A stretch of 29,656 nt of DNA, taken from Fonticula alba (taxonomy: Eukaryota > Opisthokonta > Rotosphaerida > Fonticulaceae). Made by a program: the position numbers and the translations under genes. The stretch covers positions 1-29,656 of the forward strand of contig NW_009243181.1 in assembly GCF_000388065.1 (NCBI RefSeq), written 5' to 3'. Shown here piece after piece: positions 1-9,702 of the stretch. Numbering within the stretch: the stretch's first letter is position 1; every line of letters starts with the position of its first letter. The notes below the pieces were generated by a model. It worked only from the letters and a program-made list of their open reading frames with translations. It was not told where the DNA came from and ran no database searches.

Positions 1-120
1 GACTCGAACCCATTCACAGGTTTTACCTGCTCTTTCCTAGACCTGAAAAAAAAAAAAAAATTATTAAATGTTTTTTATTTAATAAATAAAAAATCTATCA
101 GGGATTTTTTTTATGGTATC
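1..120 (-). repeat. tRNA-like repeat element R1 (left end cut by window)
   Basis: On the minus strand this reads as an AT-rich hairpin, a poly-T tract, then a tRNA-like 3' half: a short helix resembling a long variable arm (CAGGT/ACCTG) followed by a T-arm with the GGGTTCGA signature. The same block recurs at 9349-9467 with near identity over about 115 bases, and a shorter relative lies at 18419-18474. No D-arm or anticodon arm is present, so it is not a translating tRNA. It sits just downstream of orf214 in the rps4-orf214 cluster, where it may act as an RNA processing signal (inference). The acceptor part lies outside the window. Confidence 0.7.
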
Positions 121-190
121 TATTAAACAAAGCAGGGAGCTGTTTTGTTTAGTTTATATTCAGTTGTTTTGGTAGTAGATTTTTTAGTTA

Positions 191-835
191 TTACGTGAGT
201 GATATTGTGTTCATGTATGTTTGTACGATTAGGTCAATGTTTAGGTTGTCATTGATTGCTTGTTTTGCAATGAATGCAGTGTATCTGTTAATATCTACCA
301 TGTTTATAATATTTGAGTGTATAGGATCATTTATTTTGTTAAGTGTTATGTTTAGGTGTTTTGAGCCCTGTTCAAAGAATTCAGCTCTATTGTATTTTAA
401 GCATGCTCTGAGCATTGATATGTCCATCGTTGCATCATACTCTTTTAATATAAGTTTAAAATTATGAGTTCCGTTTTTAATAAGCCTTTCAGCTAGTTCT
501 TTATCTTCTTTTGTCAGTTCAACTTCCCAGCTGGGGTAGCCTAAATAGTTTGTAAGATCCTGACAACTTTTGTTTAAGATATTATCAGGGTTGTTTCCTA
601 ATTCTCCAAATACTGTTGTCTCTTCTAATGTTTTATTGTTTTTTTGAATTATGTGCCTCTGTAACTTCTCATAAATTTTTATCATTTTTTTTTTAGTTGT
701 ATGATCTATCTCTATAGTTTTAGTTGTATGATCTATTTGTATTATTTTAGTAACTTTATGAGCCTGAGTCTCTTCAGTTACTTTATTATAAAGTCCCAAG
801 TATTTAAACATAATATTTAAATAATATTTAATCAT
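191..835 (-). CDS. hypothetical protein orf214
   Basis: A 214-residue ORF that overlaps the end of rps4 by eight bases, so it is probably read from the same transcript. The family is not recognised. The protein is hydrophilic, rich in Asn, Lys and Ile, with no clear membrane segment. Near residues 32-48 there is a short internal duplication containing the motif IDHTTK twice, matching a 27-base direct repeat in the DNA. The hydrophilic, mixed-charge composition argues for a real gene rather than a chance ORF. It is followed by the tRNA-like repeat R1. A fast-evolving mitochondrial ribosomal protein is possible, but nothing in the sequence shows this. Confidence 0.6.
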   Translation of the reverse strand: MIKYYLNIMFKYLGLYNKVTEETQAHKVTKIIQIDHTTKTIEIDHTTKKKMIKIYEKLQRHIIQKNNKTLEETTVFGELGNNPDNILNKSCQDLTNYLGYPSWEVELTKEDKELAERLIKNGTHNFKLILKEYDATMDISMLRACLKYNRAEFFEQGSKHLNITLNKINDPIHSNIINMVDINRYTAFIAKQAINDNLNIDLIVQTYMNTISLT

Positions 836-3644
836 GATTTGGTTTATACGCTCTATTTAGTTCTTCTTTATAAGGAATGATTGTGCTAGGGACCTCCCCA
901 GACAAATCTACACGGTGACCTAACAAAGCCTTGTAATCTTTTTTAAAGTGCGGCATAAGATTGGCTAAACTGTTGATATTTTGTTTTGTTTTGTTTTTAG
1001 GGTTGTTACTTTTATAAATTCTTAAGTTTTTAATAGTTAAATATTTATCTATTTGGGGTTTTTTAAGAATATTCTTATTTTGTTTCTGGCTTAGAATTTT
1101 GTATCTCTTTTTAAGCCTTACTTTTAATTTGCGTCTATGCTGTTTTTTGATTCTTACGCGTAATTTTAATATAGAGTTTAGTATCTTAACAATTCTATAT
1201 TCTTTAGCTTTTAGATATTTGTTGCTAATAGATTCAATGTATCCTTTTTGAAATTCTATGTTTTTAAGTATATTTGGTAAAATAGCTACTTCTTGTTTAT
1301 TTATAGCTAGTTCACAGTAATTTGTTATTGCTGATAGGAATTCAGCTACTATATTAGTAAACCACCCATTAATAATGTATCCTCTAGTACGGAGTAGATG
1401 CCAGTAAATAGATTTATTTACTAATCTACAAGTATTAGTAGGTACACTGAATAATGAAGGCTGGTAAATTCTTCTCATTAATCTTTGTTTAAATTTTCGG
1501 TTATATCTAGGCGCCCATTTATAACGAACAGACTTTAAAGATTCAATAGATAAATATTTTTTAATGTTTGCATATAAATCTCGAAATACTATTTTAGTAG
1601 TAATTCTACGTAATCTATATGAAATTCTTTTTCTTTTGCCTCTTCTTTTATTATATAACAATTTATTAAGTGTAGTCCTAGAACGATGTCTTCGTTTATA
1701 CCTTCTAAACTTAATTCCACTCAATAATCTTCTAGCAGCCCTTAAGCCTGAAGCTCCCGAATTTAATAAATTTAAAAGAGCTGGTAATTTTAATGAATTG
1801 TTATACATACCAATAATATTTTTAGGTTTTAACCTAAAAATTGATTCTGTTAAAATAAACATTTTATTATATACTTCACTATATAATTGATCAGAAACTT
1901 GACCTTTTCTAAATAACTTATATGATGATTTACTTAAATAATTTAATGAAATTATTTGTAGCTTTAAAGCCCATTTAATATTAAACATTATAGCCTTAAT
2001 CATAGCACTATACTTGCTCATAGACACCCTTCTTAATATTCTAGAATACCTACGACCTAATTTTTTAACAACATTTATTAATGATAAGTTAAATACAGTT
2101 TTTGTTGGCATTACATCTAATCCGTAGAATGAGGGCTTATACACCGCAGAAAAATTAGTTAATAAATTAACTTTTCTAAAAAATTTAAAAAATTTATAAT
2201 CCGATACAAAATTATAAACCCAAGGAAGATTAAACTGTAGTATATCCCCAGCACTTAAAACTTCATTTCTAAAGCTTTGCCTATCATTTATATTTAAAAA
2301 TTTTCTATTTACTAATTGTCTACTATGGTATATAGTGTCAGATAAATGCATATTAAACAATTGAGCATCCAACCTATTAATAAACAAATATTTACTAAAT
2401 ATATTGACATATGACCTTTTATACCTAGTTTTAGATATATCCATCTTATAAACCCTATTTAAAAATCTTTTTTCTAAAAACCCATAATAATTCGCAACTC
2501 TATTAGGAAGCTGTAAATATATTTTTCTTTTAACCACTCTATGACGCTTCATATATTTTTTAAATCTTTTTGGTAATGACTTACGCTTCCCTGTAGATTT
2601 CATAAGACGAATTAACCTTCTAATACCATTAACTATTTTTTTTCTTTTTCCTCCAGTAAACCAATAATCTATTTCTCTTTCTGTAAAATATTCATTTAAG
2701 TCAAACTTTAAGTCAATAGTCTGTGGACGTTTAAAATTATTTGTTATTATAACCCAACGTTTTTTAATTACATTAGTAAATTGATTTTTTTTTAAAAAGT
2801 ACATATAATTACTAATAACTGGATTAAAGTGCTTAATCTTATGATATTTAGCACCTAACCTATATAAAACAGACATAGGCTTAGTCAGTTGAGCAAAAAC
2901 TCGGGCACTGTCAATAGTAAAATAAGAATTAATTAAATTTTTTCTAATAGATAATAACCTATTATAAACTGTATAAATATTCGTAAAATTAACTGAATTT
3001 AATCTCTTTAAATATTTATTTTTAAATAACTTATAACGCTTAGCCTTTATAAATCTTCTTAAAAAAAAACTCCTAAAAATTTTTTTATAGCGAGAATAAA
3101 ATACTGGCCTTCTTTTATACTTGTTCAAATAAAAAAAATACAACATCGCCCTAATAGACTTCTTATTTTTTTTTTTAGATCTTATTTTAAAACCAAATAA
3201 AAAATGTTGAAACTCAATAATCAAGTTTTTCACTAACTTCAACAATGAACCATATGAATCAACAGCTTTAGTTCTTAAAAACAAAAAATTTTTATTAACT
3301 GCTGGAACAGACAACTTAGCATCCAAAACTAAAAAACTTTTCAAACCATTCTCTTTATGCAAAGAAAATTTAGGAGGAAGTAAACCAGGATAAAAATATT
3401 TAAGCTTCAAAGAGTTGTGGTGCGGAGCCCTAGAATACTGATAATGATACTTAATACGCCTAGGCTTAAACACCGTAGTATATTCTTTATTACTAACCCT
3501 AAAGTCTTCACTCTTTAACGCATAAATCTTCCTATACAACTCCAGCCTAGAATAAAATGACTTTCTCATAAACTTAGCACGAAACCTCAAATGACGAGGC
3601 ACAAAAGAAGACAACAAAGGACTATTTACAAATGCTGCATTCAT
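828..3644 (-). CDS. rps4: ribosomal protein S4, greatly enlarged
   Basis: A 938-residue, extremely basic protein. Residues about 420-475 match the RNA-binding S4 domain: RLDAQLF, then SRQLVNRKFLNIN, then AGDIL, the order seen in bacterial and mitochondrial S4 proteins. A following stretch near residues 495-505 resembles the region downstream of that domain in plant mitochondrial S4. S4 organises assembly of the small ribosomal subunit. Bacterial S4 is about 200 residues, so some 400 N-terminal and 300-400 C-terminal residues are extra. The extensions are Lys/Arg/Tyr/Asn-rich. It starts at ATG 3644, 865 bases after ccmF, and its end overlaps orf214. A fusion with another ribosomal protein in the C-terminal part cannot be excluded. 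Confidence is good for a ribosomal protein with an S4 domain, moderate for the exact name. Confidence 0.7.
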   Translation of the reverse strand: MNAAFVNSPLLSSFVPRHLRFRAKFMRKSFYSRLELYRKIYALKSEDFRVSNKEYTTVFKPRRIKYHYQYSRAPHHNSLKLKYFYPGLLPPKFSLHKENGLKSFLVLDAKLSVPAVNKNFLFLRTKAVDSYGSLLKLVKNLIIEFQHFLFGFKIRSKKKNKKSIRAMLYFFYLNKYKRRPVFYSRYKKIFRSFFLRRFIKAKRYKLFKNKYLKRLNSVNFTNIYTVYNRLLSIRKNLINSYFTIDSARVFAQLTKPMSVLYRLGAKYHKIKHFNPVISNYMYFLKKNQFTNVIKKRWVIITNNFKRPQTIDLKFDLNEYFTEREIDYWFTGGKRKKIVNGIRRLIRLMKSTGKRKSLPKRFKKYMKRHRVVKRKIYLQLPNRVANYYGFLEKRFLNRVYKMDISKTRYKRSYVNIFSKYLFINRLDAQLFNMHLSDTIYHSRQLVNRKFLNINDRQSFRNEVLSAGDILQFNLPWVYNFVSDYKFFKFFRKVNLLTNFSAVYKPSFYGLDVMPTKTVFNLSLINVVKKLGRRYSRILRRVSMSKYSAMIKAIMFNIKWALKLQIISLNYLSKSSYKLFRKGQVSDQLYSEVYNKMFILTESIFRLKPKNIIGMYNNSLKLPALLNLLNSGASGLRAARRLLSGIKFRRYKRRHRSRTTLNKLLYNKRRGKRKRISYRLRRITTKIVFRDLYANIKKYLSIESLKSVRYKWAPRYNRKFKQRLMRRIYQPSLFSVPTNTCRLVNKSIYWHLLRTRGYIINGWFTNIVAEFLSAITNYCELAINKQEVAILPNILKNIEFQKGYIESISNKYLKAKEYRIVKILNSILKLRVRIKKQHRRKLKVRLKKRYKILSQKQNKNILKKPQIDKYLTIKNLRIYKSNNPKNKTKQNINSLANLMPHFKKDYKALLGHRVDLSGEVPSTIIPYKEELNRAYKPNHD

Positions 3645-4472
3645 ATAAAATTAAATAATAGACATAAGATAATTAATAACACAAGCAAACACCAAACAAT
3701 TTAAAAATCACAATTGGCTAACAGTAGCCAATATAACATACAACTATGTAAATAAAAACATACTCGTTATTCATTAACAAGACAACCCATAGTGTTCACC
3801 AACTACCTAAAACATACACAAATTAAGAACCGACCAATAAAAATTTTATATAAATACCTACAAATAAAACAATAAAAACACATAAAAACTCACTAAACAC
3901 CAATAATTATCATATTATAACAGACCCCATACAAATAGTAAACTTATTTACAAAAATAAATGCTAGGAATGAAAACGAATCTGAACATGATAATAAACTA
4001 AAAATAGTACCCATCAAGCTAGAAGAAACAAACACTGGAATAGATAGCCCCCCTAACATATGAAAGGTTTGAACACGTAGAAAACCACCGAATTTAGTTA
4101 GCCACAGAAGATGCAAAAACCCAAGTCTATTACCAAAGTAGTATATAAAACCCACCACATACTTTCAATCAGGGTTAATACATACCTGACCATCTACACT
4201 CATAACATTTAACAGCACTAAACACCAGATAATATAACCATAACAACCACCCTCTCCTAAAAACCAAACCAAAAACCATATAAAAATAAAACAGCCCTAA
4301 TAGACCTACTTACCATAGCCACTAAACATAAAATTAAAAACAGATAATACACCAAACACACACACAAACAGCCAATAAAAAACAACTACAGATATAAAAT
4401 AATAAACAAAGATACAAAATGATAAGACAATAAAACTCACCATAAGACCTAAAGCCAAATCTAATACATCTA
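3645..4472. other. gene-poor spacer between ccmF and rps4
   Basis: About 830 bases that are strongly G/T-rich on the minus strand. Two short open frames occur on that strand (3910-4158 starting with GTG, and 4306 to about 4440). Both are hydrophobic in a way expected from G/T-rich sequence, and neither resembles a known family, so I do not call them genes. The stretch would form the 5' leader of rps4 if transcription is continuous. Confidence 0.5.
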
Positions 4473-4529
4473 GGAGTTTAATTGGAATCGAACCAATGAC
4501 CATATGCTCTACCACTGAGCTATAAACTC
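4473..4529 (-). ncRNA. tRNA-Lys-like element lacking the anticodon arm (t-element)
   Basis: A 57-base tRNA lookalike. The acceptor stem GAGTTTA/TAAACTC and the whole D-arm are identical to tRNA-Lys(TTT) at 13315-13386. The T-arm (ATTGG, TTCGATT, CCAAT) is complete. Between D-arm and T-arm there are only eight bases instead of about 23, so no anticodon arm can form. Its first bases encode the last seven codons and stop of ccmF. Degenerate tRNAs at mRNA ends serve as RNase P/Z cleavage signals in plant mitochondria, and that role is inferred here. It is not a functional translating tRNA. Confidence 0.85.
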
Positions 4530-6221
4530 TTTATTTATATTATTATTATGTTGTTTTTTGATGGTTTTGAATAGTGTTATGATTGTTATGATTGTTATAA
4601 TGTGTGGTGTGTAGTATTGCTTAATGTTTAGGAATTGTTGGTTTTTATTTATGATGAGTTTAATTGTGTGGTCGCTGTGGCCTAATATGCAGTTGTATAT
4701 TCTTGATTTGCTGATGTTTATGTTCTCTGTGTTTCGTATTATTAGTTGTATGTTTTCTGTGTTTTTGTTATTGTAGTATAGTATTTGTGCTATATTGTAA
4801 ATATATGGTTCTTGCTTACATGTTTGTAATTTATATAGGATTAGTTTATAGCCCTCTGATTCTAAACATTGTCCTACTGTTATAGCTATTTCTTCTTCAT
4901 GTTTTATACATAATGCTATTGTGATGTATAGTAAACCTCCTAAAATCATAGCATGGATTATTCTAAAGTTTTTAGATTTTAATAACTTTGATATAATAAT
5001 GGTGCTTACTGATGTATAGACTATATATGAAAGGTTATATGTATAGTATACAGAAATATATAATATTATTATATAAGATATATACTTTATATTATTGATA
5101 GAATTTATTAAAAGGGGTATTATAAGCATTATAAAACATGTAAATATTAATAATGGAAGCAGGACTATACTTTCAAAATCTTCAGGTTCTAACTTAAAAC
5201 CCACCATATTGGGGTGTAATGCATGAACTAAAAATAAAATTAAAGTTATTAGAAACAAAAGAATAGTTACAGAAAACAACAAGGATTTAGCCATTATAGT
5301 ATTAAATGATCTATACTCCATAAATGATACTTGTATTATATAAATTATAAACATTAATAAAACAAATATTAAAAAAATATAATTCTCAGATTCTGAAAAA
5401 CTATGAACGGACTGTAATACACCCGTCCTAACTAATAATAGAGACATTATAGGAGAAATCCAAAATATTATGAATATAATATTTTTTATATTAATAAACT
5501 TATTAAAATTACGATAAAAATATAAAAAATGAAGAATTAATACACTCAATATAAATATAAACATTAATAGGCCCTCTATAGGGTCCCAAGTCCAAGACAA
5601 AGTATTTATATCCCAGCTCCATAAAATACTAAACATCAATGAAGTTCCTAACAAATAAACAATGTGAGATAAAAACCTCTTATGCTCATAAAAAAATCTT
5701 TTTACTGAACTTACTTTTAATAAGCTCAGATAACTTAATGATAATACTAATATATATGAATAAGCAATATATAATATTATTGGATGAAAAATCATCATGG
5801 GGTTTATTAATTGCTGATTTATTTCTTCCGATACAAATTCTAAAGGAAATAAATATAATTCTATTGGTTGTAATATACCTATATATGTGATTATAAATAT
5901 TAATAATATTAATAACTCTTTTTTATAATTAGTAGAATTAATATCATTTAATTCTTGAATTAAATGGGTTCTTACAATAAAAGATATTATTATAATTATA
6001 AAGTATAATAAATAAATACTCTCAAAATTATTAAAAATTAAATTAAAAAACGTAATGATTGAATTATCTTTTTTTAAATCTGTTAACTCATCATGATAGA
6101 AAATTAAATTTATTAATAGGCCTAAAATACTGATGCTGCTTAATGTTTTAATGTTTTGTTTTATAAATAAAGGACTTAAAGTAATTATAGAAAGAGTTAA
6201 TAATTGTAGTGAATAAGTCAT
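4509..6221 (-). CDS. ccmF: cytochrome c maturation protein F (haem lyase subunit)
   Basis: A 570-residue integral membrane protein with about a dozen hydrophobic segments. CcmF signatures seen: IFHP followed by LYIAYSY near residues 144-155 (like the MHPPLLYLGY segment of bacterial CcmF), the tryptophan-rich haem-handling motif WTWDPIEG at 210-217, and VRTGVLQSVHSF at 264-275 (like VRSGVLTSVHAF). CcmF with CcmH attaches haem covalently to apocytochrome c in the intermembrane space. It lies downstream of ccmC in the same cluster, 60 bases after its stop. Its last codons (ending AQW, stop TAG) are embedded in the 5' part of a tRNA-like element. The motifs are weakened compared with bacteria but in the correct order. 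Confidence 0.9.
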   Translation of the reverse strand: MTYSLQLLTLSIITLSPLFIKQNIKTLSSISILGLLINLIFYHDELTDLKKDNSIITFFNLIFNNFESIYLLYFIIIIISFIVRTHLIQELNDINSTNYKKELLILLIFIITYIGILQPIELYLFPLEFVSEEINQQLINPMMIFHPIILYIAYSYILVLSLSYLSLLKVSSVKRFFYEHKRFLSHIVYLLGTSLMFSILWSWDINTLSWTWDPIEGLLMFIFILSVLILHFLYFYRNFNKFINIKNIIFIIFWISPIMSLLLVRTGVLQSVHSFSESENYIFLIFVLLMFIIYIIQVSFMEYRSFNTIMAKSLLFSVTILLFLITLILFLVHALHPNMVGFKLEPEDFESIVLLPLLIFTCFIMLIIPLLINSINNIKYISYIIILYISVYYTYNLSYIVYTSVSTIIISKLLKSKNFRIIHAMILGGLLYITIALCIKHEEEIAITVGQCLESEGYKLILYKLQTCKQEPYIYNIAQILYYNNKNTENIQLIIRNTENINISKSRIYNCILGHSDHTIKLIINKNQQFLNIKQYYTPHIITIITIITLFKTIKKQHNNNINKEFIAQW

Positions 6222-6281
6222 TCCTTGGAGAAGCCTAGGTAAAATAATGCTCGTATGACCCGTACATAGTATTTATGGTAT

Positions 6282-6878
6282 TTATGTAGTGATTAGGTAT
6301 AGTGTGCCAAGGGCTGTGGCAATTGTTATGTTGTTTAAGATCATGTCTCCGTATGTGCTTGGGATAGAATTATAGAATTCTGATTTAGTTTTTATATTTT
6401 GGTGTATTGAGTTTATATCACCTATTGATATTTTTATAAAATAATAAAGTGTTGTTATTGTGATGATTGTTATAATGTTTAGTTTGTTATTATATGTTAT
6501 TATGTAATAGTAGCATATAATAAGTATTATATCTAATATTTTTTTATCTACTATAAAAAAATTACCCCATATAGCTTGTCCCCATATAATCCCACTTATA
6601 AGTGTTATTATAGAGATATTTAATAGTAGAAAGGAAATATTTTTTATTTTATGTGTAGTTTTAGTGATGTATAGTATACTAATGGGTATAAGGCATATAG
6701 TAACTATAATAGCTAATGGGACATGTACTGAGAACATGATAGTTAAATCACCCTGAGTTAAGTCTATAATAGGTTTTGTTTTAATTCTATTAATAAGAGT
6801 ATAACTTTCGGAGATTATGATTATTAATAGCAGACTTTCTATGAATTTTTTAAACATACTTTTGTTTTTTTCTTTCAT
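6282..6878 (-). CDS. ccmC: cytochrome c maturation protein C (haem delivery)
   Basis: A 198-residue protein with about six membrane segments, near the usual CcmC size. It shows the CcmC pattern: a conserved His in VHVPLA (residue 52), the Trp-rich stretch [13 protein letters not shown] (about 96-108) corresponding to GSIWGKPMWGTWW of the family, and a second conserved His in IHQ (residue 169), corresponding to LHQ. These histidines and the Trp motif bind haem for loading onto CcmE. The listed start overlaps rps12 by 29 bases. The ATG at residue 8 (6857) would give an eight-base overlap, like the other junctions in this cluster, and is an alternative. CcmA, CcmB, CcmE and CcmH are not in the window. 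Confidence 0.9.
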   Translation of the reverse strand: MKEKNKSMFKKFIESLLLIIIISESYTLINRIKTKPIIDLTQGDLTIMFSVHVPLAIIVTICLIPISILYITKTTHKIKNISFLLLNISIITLISGIIWGQAIWGNFFIVDKKILDIILIICYYYIITYNNKLNIITIITITTLYYFIKISIGDINSIHQNIKTKSEFYNSIPSTYGDMILNNITIATALGTLYLITT

Positions 6879-7248
6879 TTAGTAAGACTCTTCTTCCATA
6901 TTTAGATCTCCCTCTTTTTCTAGATAAAACAGGTGCAAGATCAAATTTCCCTCTAACTAGCGTATAATTAACTCCAGGCAGGTCTTTTATTCGGCCCCCC
7001 CTTATAAGAACATAACCATGTTCCTGTAAGTTATGACCAATACCTTTAATAGCTGCTGTAGCATAAAAACCAGTAGTAAATCTAACAGTCGCCACCTTTC
7101 TATTAGCTGAGTTAGGTTTTTTAGGATGTGCTATAAACACAGATGTACAAATACCCTTTCTTTGAGGACATTTATTCAACAATGGGGACTTAGACTCATT
7201 TTTTTTTTTTTTAACCCTAAACTTAACACACTGATTAAACGTTAACAT
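6850..7248 (-). CDS. rps12: small ribosomal subunit protein S12
   Basis: 132 residues, the normal S12 length is about 125. Highly conserved S12 motifs are present: [10 protein letters not shown] near residues 43-52, [20 protein letters not shown] in the middle, then [12 protein letters not shown], and the C-terminal [10 protein letters not shown]12 sits at the decoding centre of the small subunit. The ATG at 7248 overlaps the end of cob by seven bases, and its own end overlaps ccmC. An N-terminal run of lysines is encoded by an A/T homopolymer. Confidence 0.97.
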   Translation of the reverse strand: MLTFNQCVKFRVKKKKNESKSPLLNKCPQRKGICTSVFIAHPKKPNSANRKVATVRFTTGFYATAAIKGIGHNLQEHGYVLIRGGRIKDLPGVNYTLVRGKFDLAPVLSRKRGRSKYGRRVLLNERKKQKYV

Positions 7249-8411
7249 TTAATTCTTTTTCTAAAAGAAAACAGCAATATCATAACATTTTCAAATATAC
7301 CTACTAATGGGTTTATGATTAAGAAATAGCTAAAGTAGAACACAGTCGAGTATACTCCGACTATAGTATATGGTGCTTCCATTGGAGCTCCACCTAAGTA
7401 TCCTAGGATTAAGAAGTTACCTACAAATATCCAGAATAAAAATTTATGTATTGGTCTAAATGTAGCAGATCTTACCCATGCAGTATGTAAGAAAGGTAAT
7501 GCTAATAGTATTAATATAGCCCCTATCATAGCTATTACTCCTCCTAGTTTACTTGGTATAGAACGTAATATAGCATAAAATGGTAAGAAATACCATTCTG
7601 GAACTATATGAGCAGGAGTTACTAATGGGTTTGCTGGGATATAGTTATCAGGGTGTCCCATTACATTAGGATAGAAGAATACGAAGAATGAAAATAATAA
7701 GAAAAATAATATAAATCCATGTATATCTTTTACAGTGAATAAGTCATGTAATCTAGTTTTATCCATATGGGATTCAAATCCCATAGGGTTATTAGATCCA
7801 TGCTTATGAAGTGCTAATATGTGCATTATAACAAGTCCAGCTAATAAGAAAGGAAGTAAATAATGAAGACTAAAAAATCTATTTAATGTAGCATTATCTA
7901 CAGAGAATCCTCCCCATACAAATTGAACAAAATCTTGTCCTATCCAAGGGATAGCTGATAACATGTTTGTTATAACTGTAGCAGCCCAGAAACTCATTTG
8001 TCCCCAAGGTAATACATATCCTAAAAAGGCTGTACCCATCATTATTAGGAAGATTATAACTCCAATAGACCAAACAAACACTCTTGGTTTAGTATAAGAA
8101 CCAAAATATAATCCACGAGCTATATGAACATAAACAAACATAAAAAAGAATGATGCACCATTAGCATGAGAGTATCTAATTAACCAACCTAAATTAACAT
8201 CCCTCATAATATGCTCAACACTAATAAAAGCCAGATCTACATGAGGAGTATAATGCATAGCCAATACAACCCCTGATGCTATCTGAATAACTAAGCAAAT
8301 ACCTAAAATAGAACCAAAATTCCAGAAATAAGAAATATTAGCCGGAAGAGAAGATTCAACCAATGCCGAACTCAAATGAGACAAGCCACTTAATCTTTTA
8401 CTAAGCTTCAT
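7242..8411 (-). CDS. cob: apocytochrome b of complex III
   Basis: 389 residues, a typical length. The four haem ligands are at the canonical positions His82, His96, His183 and His197, and the Qo-site PEWY motif is at 271-274. Cytochrome b carries two b haems and the quinol/quinone sites of the bc1 complex in the inner membrane. The start overlaps the last 11 bases of cox2 and the end overlaps rps12, so cox2-cob-rps12-ccmC-ccmF looks like one transcription unit. No intron or insertion is seen. Confidence 0.98.
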   Translation of the reverse strand: MKLSKRLSGLSHLSSALVESSLPANISYFWNFGSILGICLVIQIASGVVLAMHYTPHVDLAFISVEHIMRDVNLGWLIRYSHANGASFFFMFVYVHIARGLYFGSYTKPRVFVWSIGVIIFLIMMGTAFLGYVLPWGQMSFWAATVITNMLSAIPWIGQDFVQFVWGGFSVDNATLNRFFSLHYLLPFLLAGLVIMHILALHKHGSNNPMGFESHMDKTRLHDLFTVKDIHGFILFFLLFSFFVFFYPNVMGHPDNYIPANPLVTPAHIVPEWYFLPFYAILRSIPSKLGGVIAMIGAILILLALPFLHTAWVRSATFRPIHKFLFWIFVGNFLILGYLGGAPMEAPYTIVGVYSTVFYFSYFLIINPLVGIFENVMILLFSFRKRIKC

Positions 8412-9183
8412 CTAACATATTATTAACCCAAGAAATATAGTTATCCATTTTTACAGATTCCACAACGATAGGCATAAACCCATGTTGAACTCCACATATT
8501 TCACTACATTGTCCAAAGAATACTCCTTCTCTGTTAATAATCATAGAAGTTTGGTTTAGTCTTCCTGGAATCGCATCTAACTTAATTCCTAAACTTGGAA
8601 CAGCCCATGAATGAATAACATCTGAAGATGTTATTATTAATCTAACATGAGTGTCCATAGGAACAACCATTCTATTATCTACTTCAAGTAATCTAAATTG
8701 ACCTAATTCTAAATCTGATGTTGGTAGCATATAACTATCAAACTCTATAGACCAAGCATGATCTGAATACTCATATGACCAATACCATTGATGACCCACC
8801 ACTTTAATTGTAACAGCCGGATCAATAACCTCATCCATTAAATATAACAATCTAAATGAAGGAAAAGCTATCGAAATCAAAATAAACGCCGGAGTCACAG
8901 TCCAAATAATCTCAATTAATGTACCATGTCTAATATACTTATGAGAAAAAAACTCATCTTTAAACTCAAATATAATAACAGATAATATCCATGTAACAAA
9001 AACAGTTGTAACAATTAGATAAAAAAATATATGATCATGCAATGATATTATACCTTGCATAACAGGTGTAGCAGGATCTTGAAAACCATACTGTAAAGGA
9101 TACGCTATATCTAAATTCATCATTTTATAAATTTTTATATTTTTACGTAGGATACAAATTAATAGTAAGACATTGTATATCAT
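8401..9183 (-). CDS. cox2: cytochrome c oxidase subunit 2
   Basis: 260 residues as drawn. The CuA site is complete: His191, then Cys226, Glu228, Cys230, His234 and Met237 in the segment [14 protein letters not shown]. The aromatic patch HQWYWSYEY lies at 131-139, and two N-terminal membrane segments precede it. The family normally begins close to the segment [10 protein letters not shown], so the true start is more likely one of the tandem ATGs at residues 21-22 (9123 or 9120) than the first ATG. It is the first gene of the cluster ending with ccmF; upstream lie a hairpin and element R2. Confidence 0.97.
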   Translation of the reverse strand: MIYNVLLLICILRKNIKIYKMMNLDIAYPLQYGFQDPATPVMQGIISLHDHIFFYLIVTTVFVTWILSVIIFEFKDEFFSHKYIRHGTLIEIIWTVTPAFILISIAFPSFRLLYLMDEVIDPAVTIKVVGHQWYWSYEYSDHAWSIEFDSYMLPTSDLELGQFRLLEVDNRMVVPMDTHVRLIITSSDVIHSWAVPSLGIKLDAIPGRLNQTSMIINREGVFFGQCSEICGVQHGFMPIVVESVKMDNYISWVNNMLDEA

Positions 9184-9196
9184 CTTTATAAAAATA

Positions 9197-9236
9197 GTAG
9201 CTAATTAGGCATAACCTAATTATGCTGCATAGCTAC
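9197..9236. promoter_or_regulatory. nested hairpin upstream of cox2
   Basis: Outer stem GTAGCT (9197-9202) pairs with AGCTAC (9231-9236). The inner stem AATTAGG (9203-9209) pairs with CCTAATT (9215-9221) around a five-base loop, and a small palindrome (ATGC-T-GCAT) fills the rest. It lies in the presumed 5' leader of cox2 between element R2 and the start codon. A role in RNA stability or translation is possible but only inferred. Confidence 0.45.
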
Positions 9237-9337
9237 CCAGAAATAAAAAATTATTATTAATCTCTAAAACTCTTAAGACTCAACTTTTTCTTTTTTCTTT
9301 CTGTTCTCTCTAAGCTTCTGTACTTATTTTAAATGCG

Positions 9338-9467
9338 CCAGGCAAGGGGATTCGAACCCATTCGCAGGTAAAAACCTGCTCTTTCCTAGACCTGGATAAA
9401 AAAAAAATTATTAAATGTTTTTTATTTAATAAATAAAAAATCTATCAGGGATTTTTTTTATGGTATC
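9338..9467 (-). repeat. tRNA-like repeat element R2
   Basis: Complete copy of the element seen at 1-120. On the minus strand: an AT-rich perfect hairpin, a T-tract, then a tRNA-like core (9338-9395) with an outer stem CCAGG/CCTGG, an 11-base single strand, a variable-arm-like hairpin GCAGGT-ACCTGC (9364-9379), and a T-arm GGGTTCGAATCC. D-arm and anticodon arm are absent. Compared with R3 (18419-18474), the hairpin changes from GCAGGT/ACCTGC to GTAGGT/ACCTAC and the outer stem changes on both sides, so pairing is preserved. It lies between the cox1-orf203 cluster and cox2. Confidence 0.75.
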
Positions 9468-9498
9468 GTCTTTGTTTATATTTAATATTTGTTATTGT

Positions 9499-9702
9499 GC
9501 TGTATTAGATTTTTTTTTTTATTTTATCTCCTATCACTGAGCATTGTAATATTAGACCATTTGTTTCCTAGTGTTTTTTATTTTATTATTTGGGTTTAAA
9601 GCTGTATTAGATTTTTTTTTTTATTTTATCTCCTATCACTGAGCATTGTAATATTAGACCATTTGTTTCCTAGTGTTTTTTATTTTATTATTTGGGTTTA
9701 AA
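9499..9702. repeat. exact 102-bp tandem duplication
   Basis: Two head-to-tail copies (9499-9600 and 9601-9702) with no difference seen, including an 11-base T run. It lies in the noncoding interval between R2 and orf203. The perfect identity points to recent slippage or recombination, or strong homogenisation. Confidence 0.95.

Noticed and set aside
3910-4515. Two short minus-strand frames (3910-4158 and 4306-4515)
   Set aside because: The first has only GTG starts with a stop just upstream, and the second begins with codons inside the tRNA-like element. Both have the hydrophobic composition expected from G/T-rich noncoding DNA, and no family is recognisable.
9338-9395. R2 core as an ordinary tRNA-Ser
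   Set aside because: The variable-arm-like hairpin and T-arm fit, but there is no D-arm or anticodon arm and the 5' single strand is only about 11 bases.
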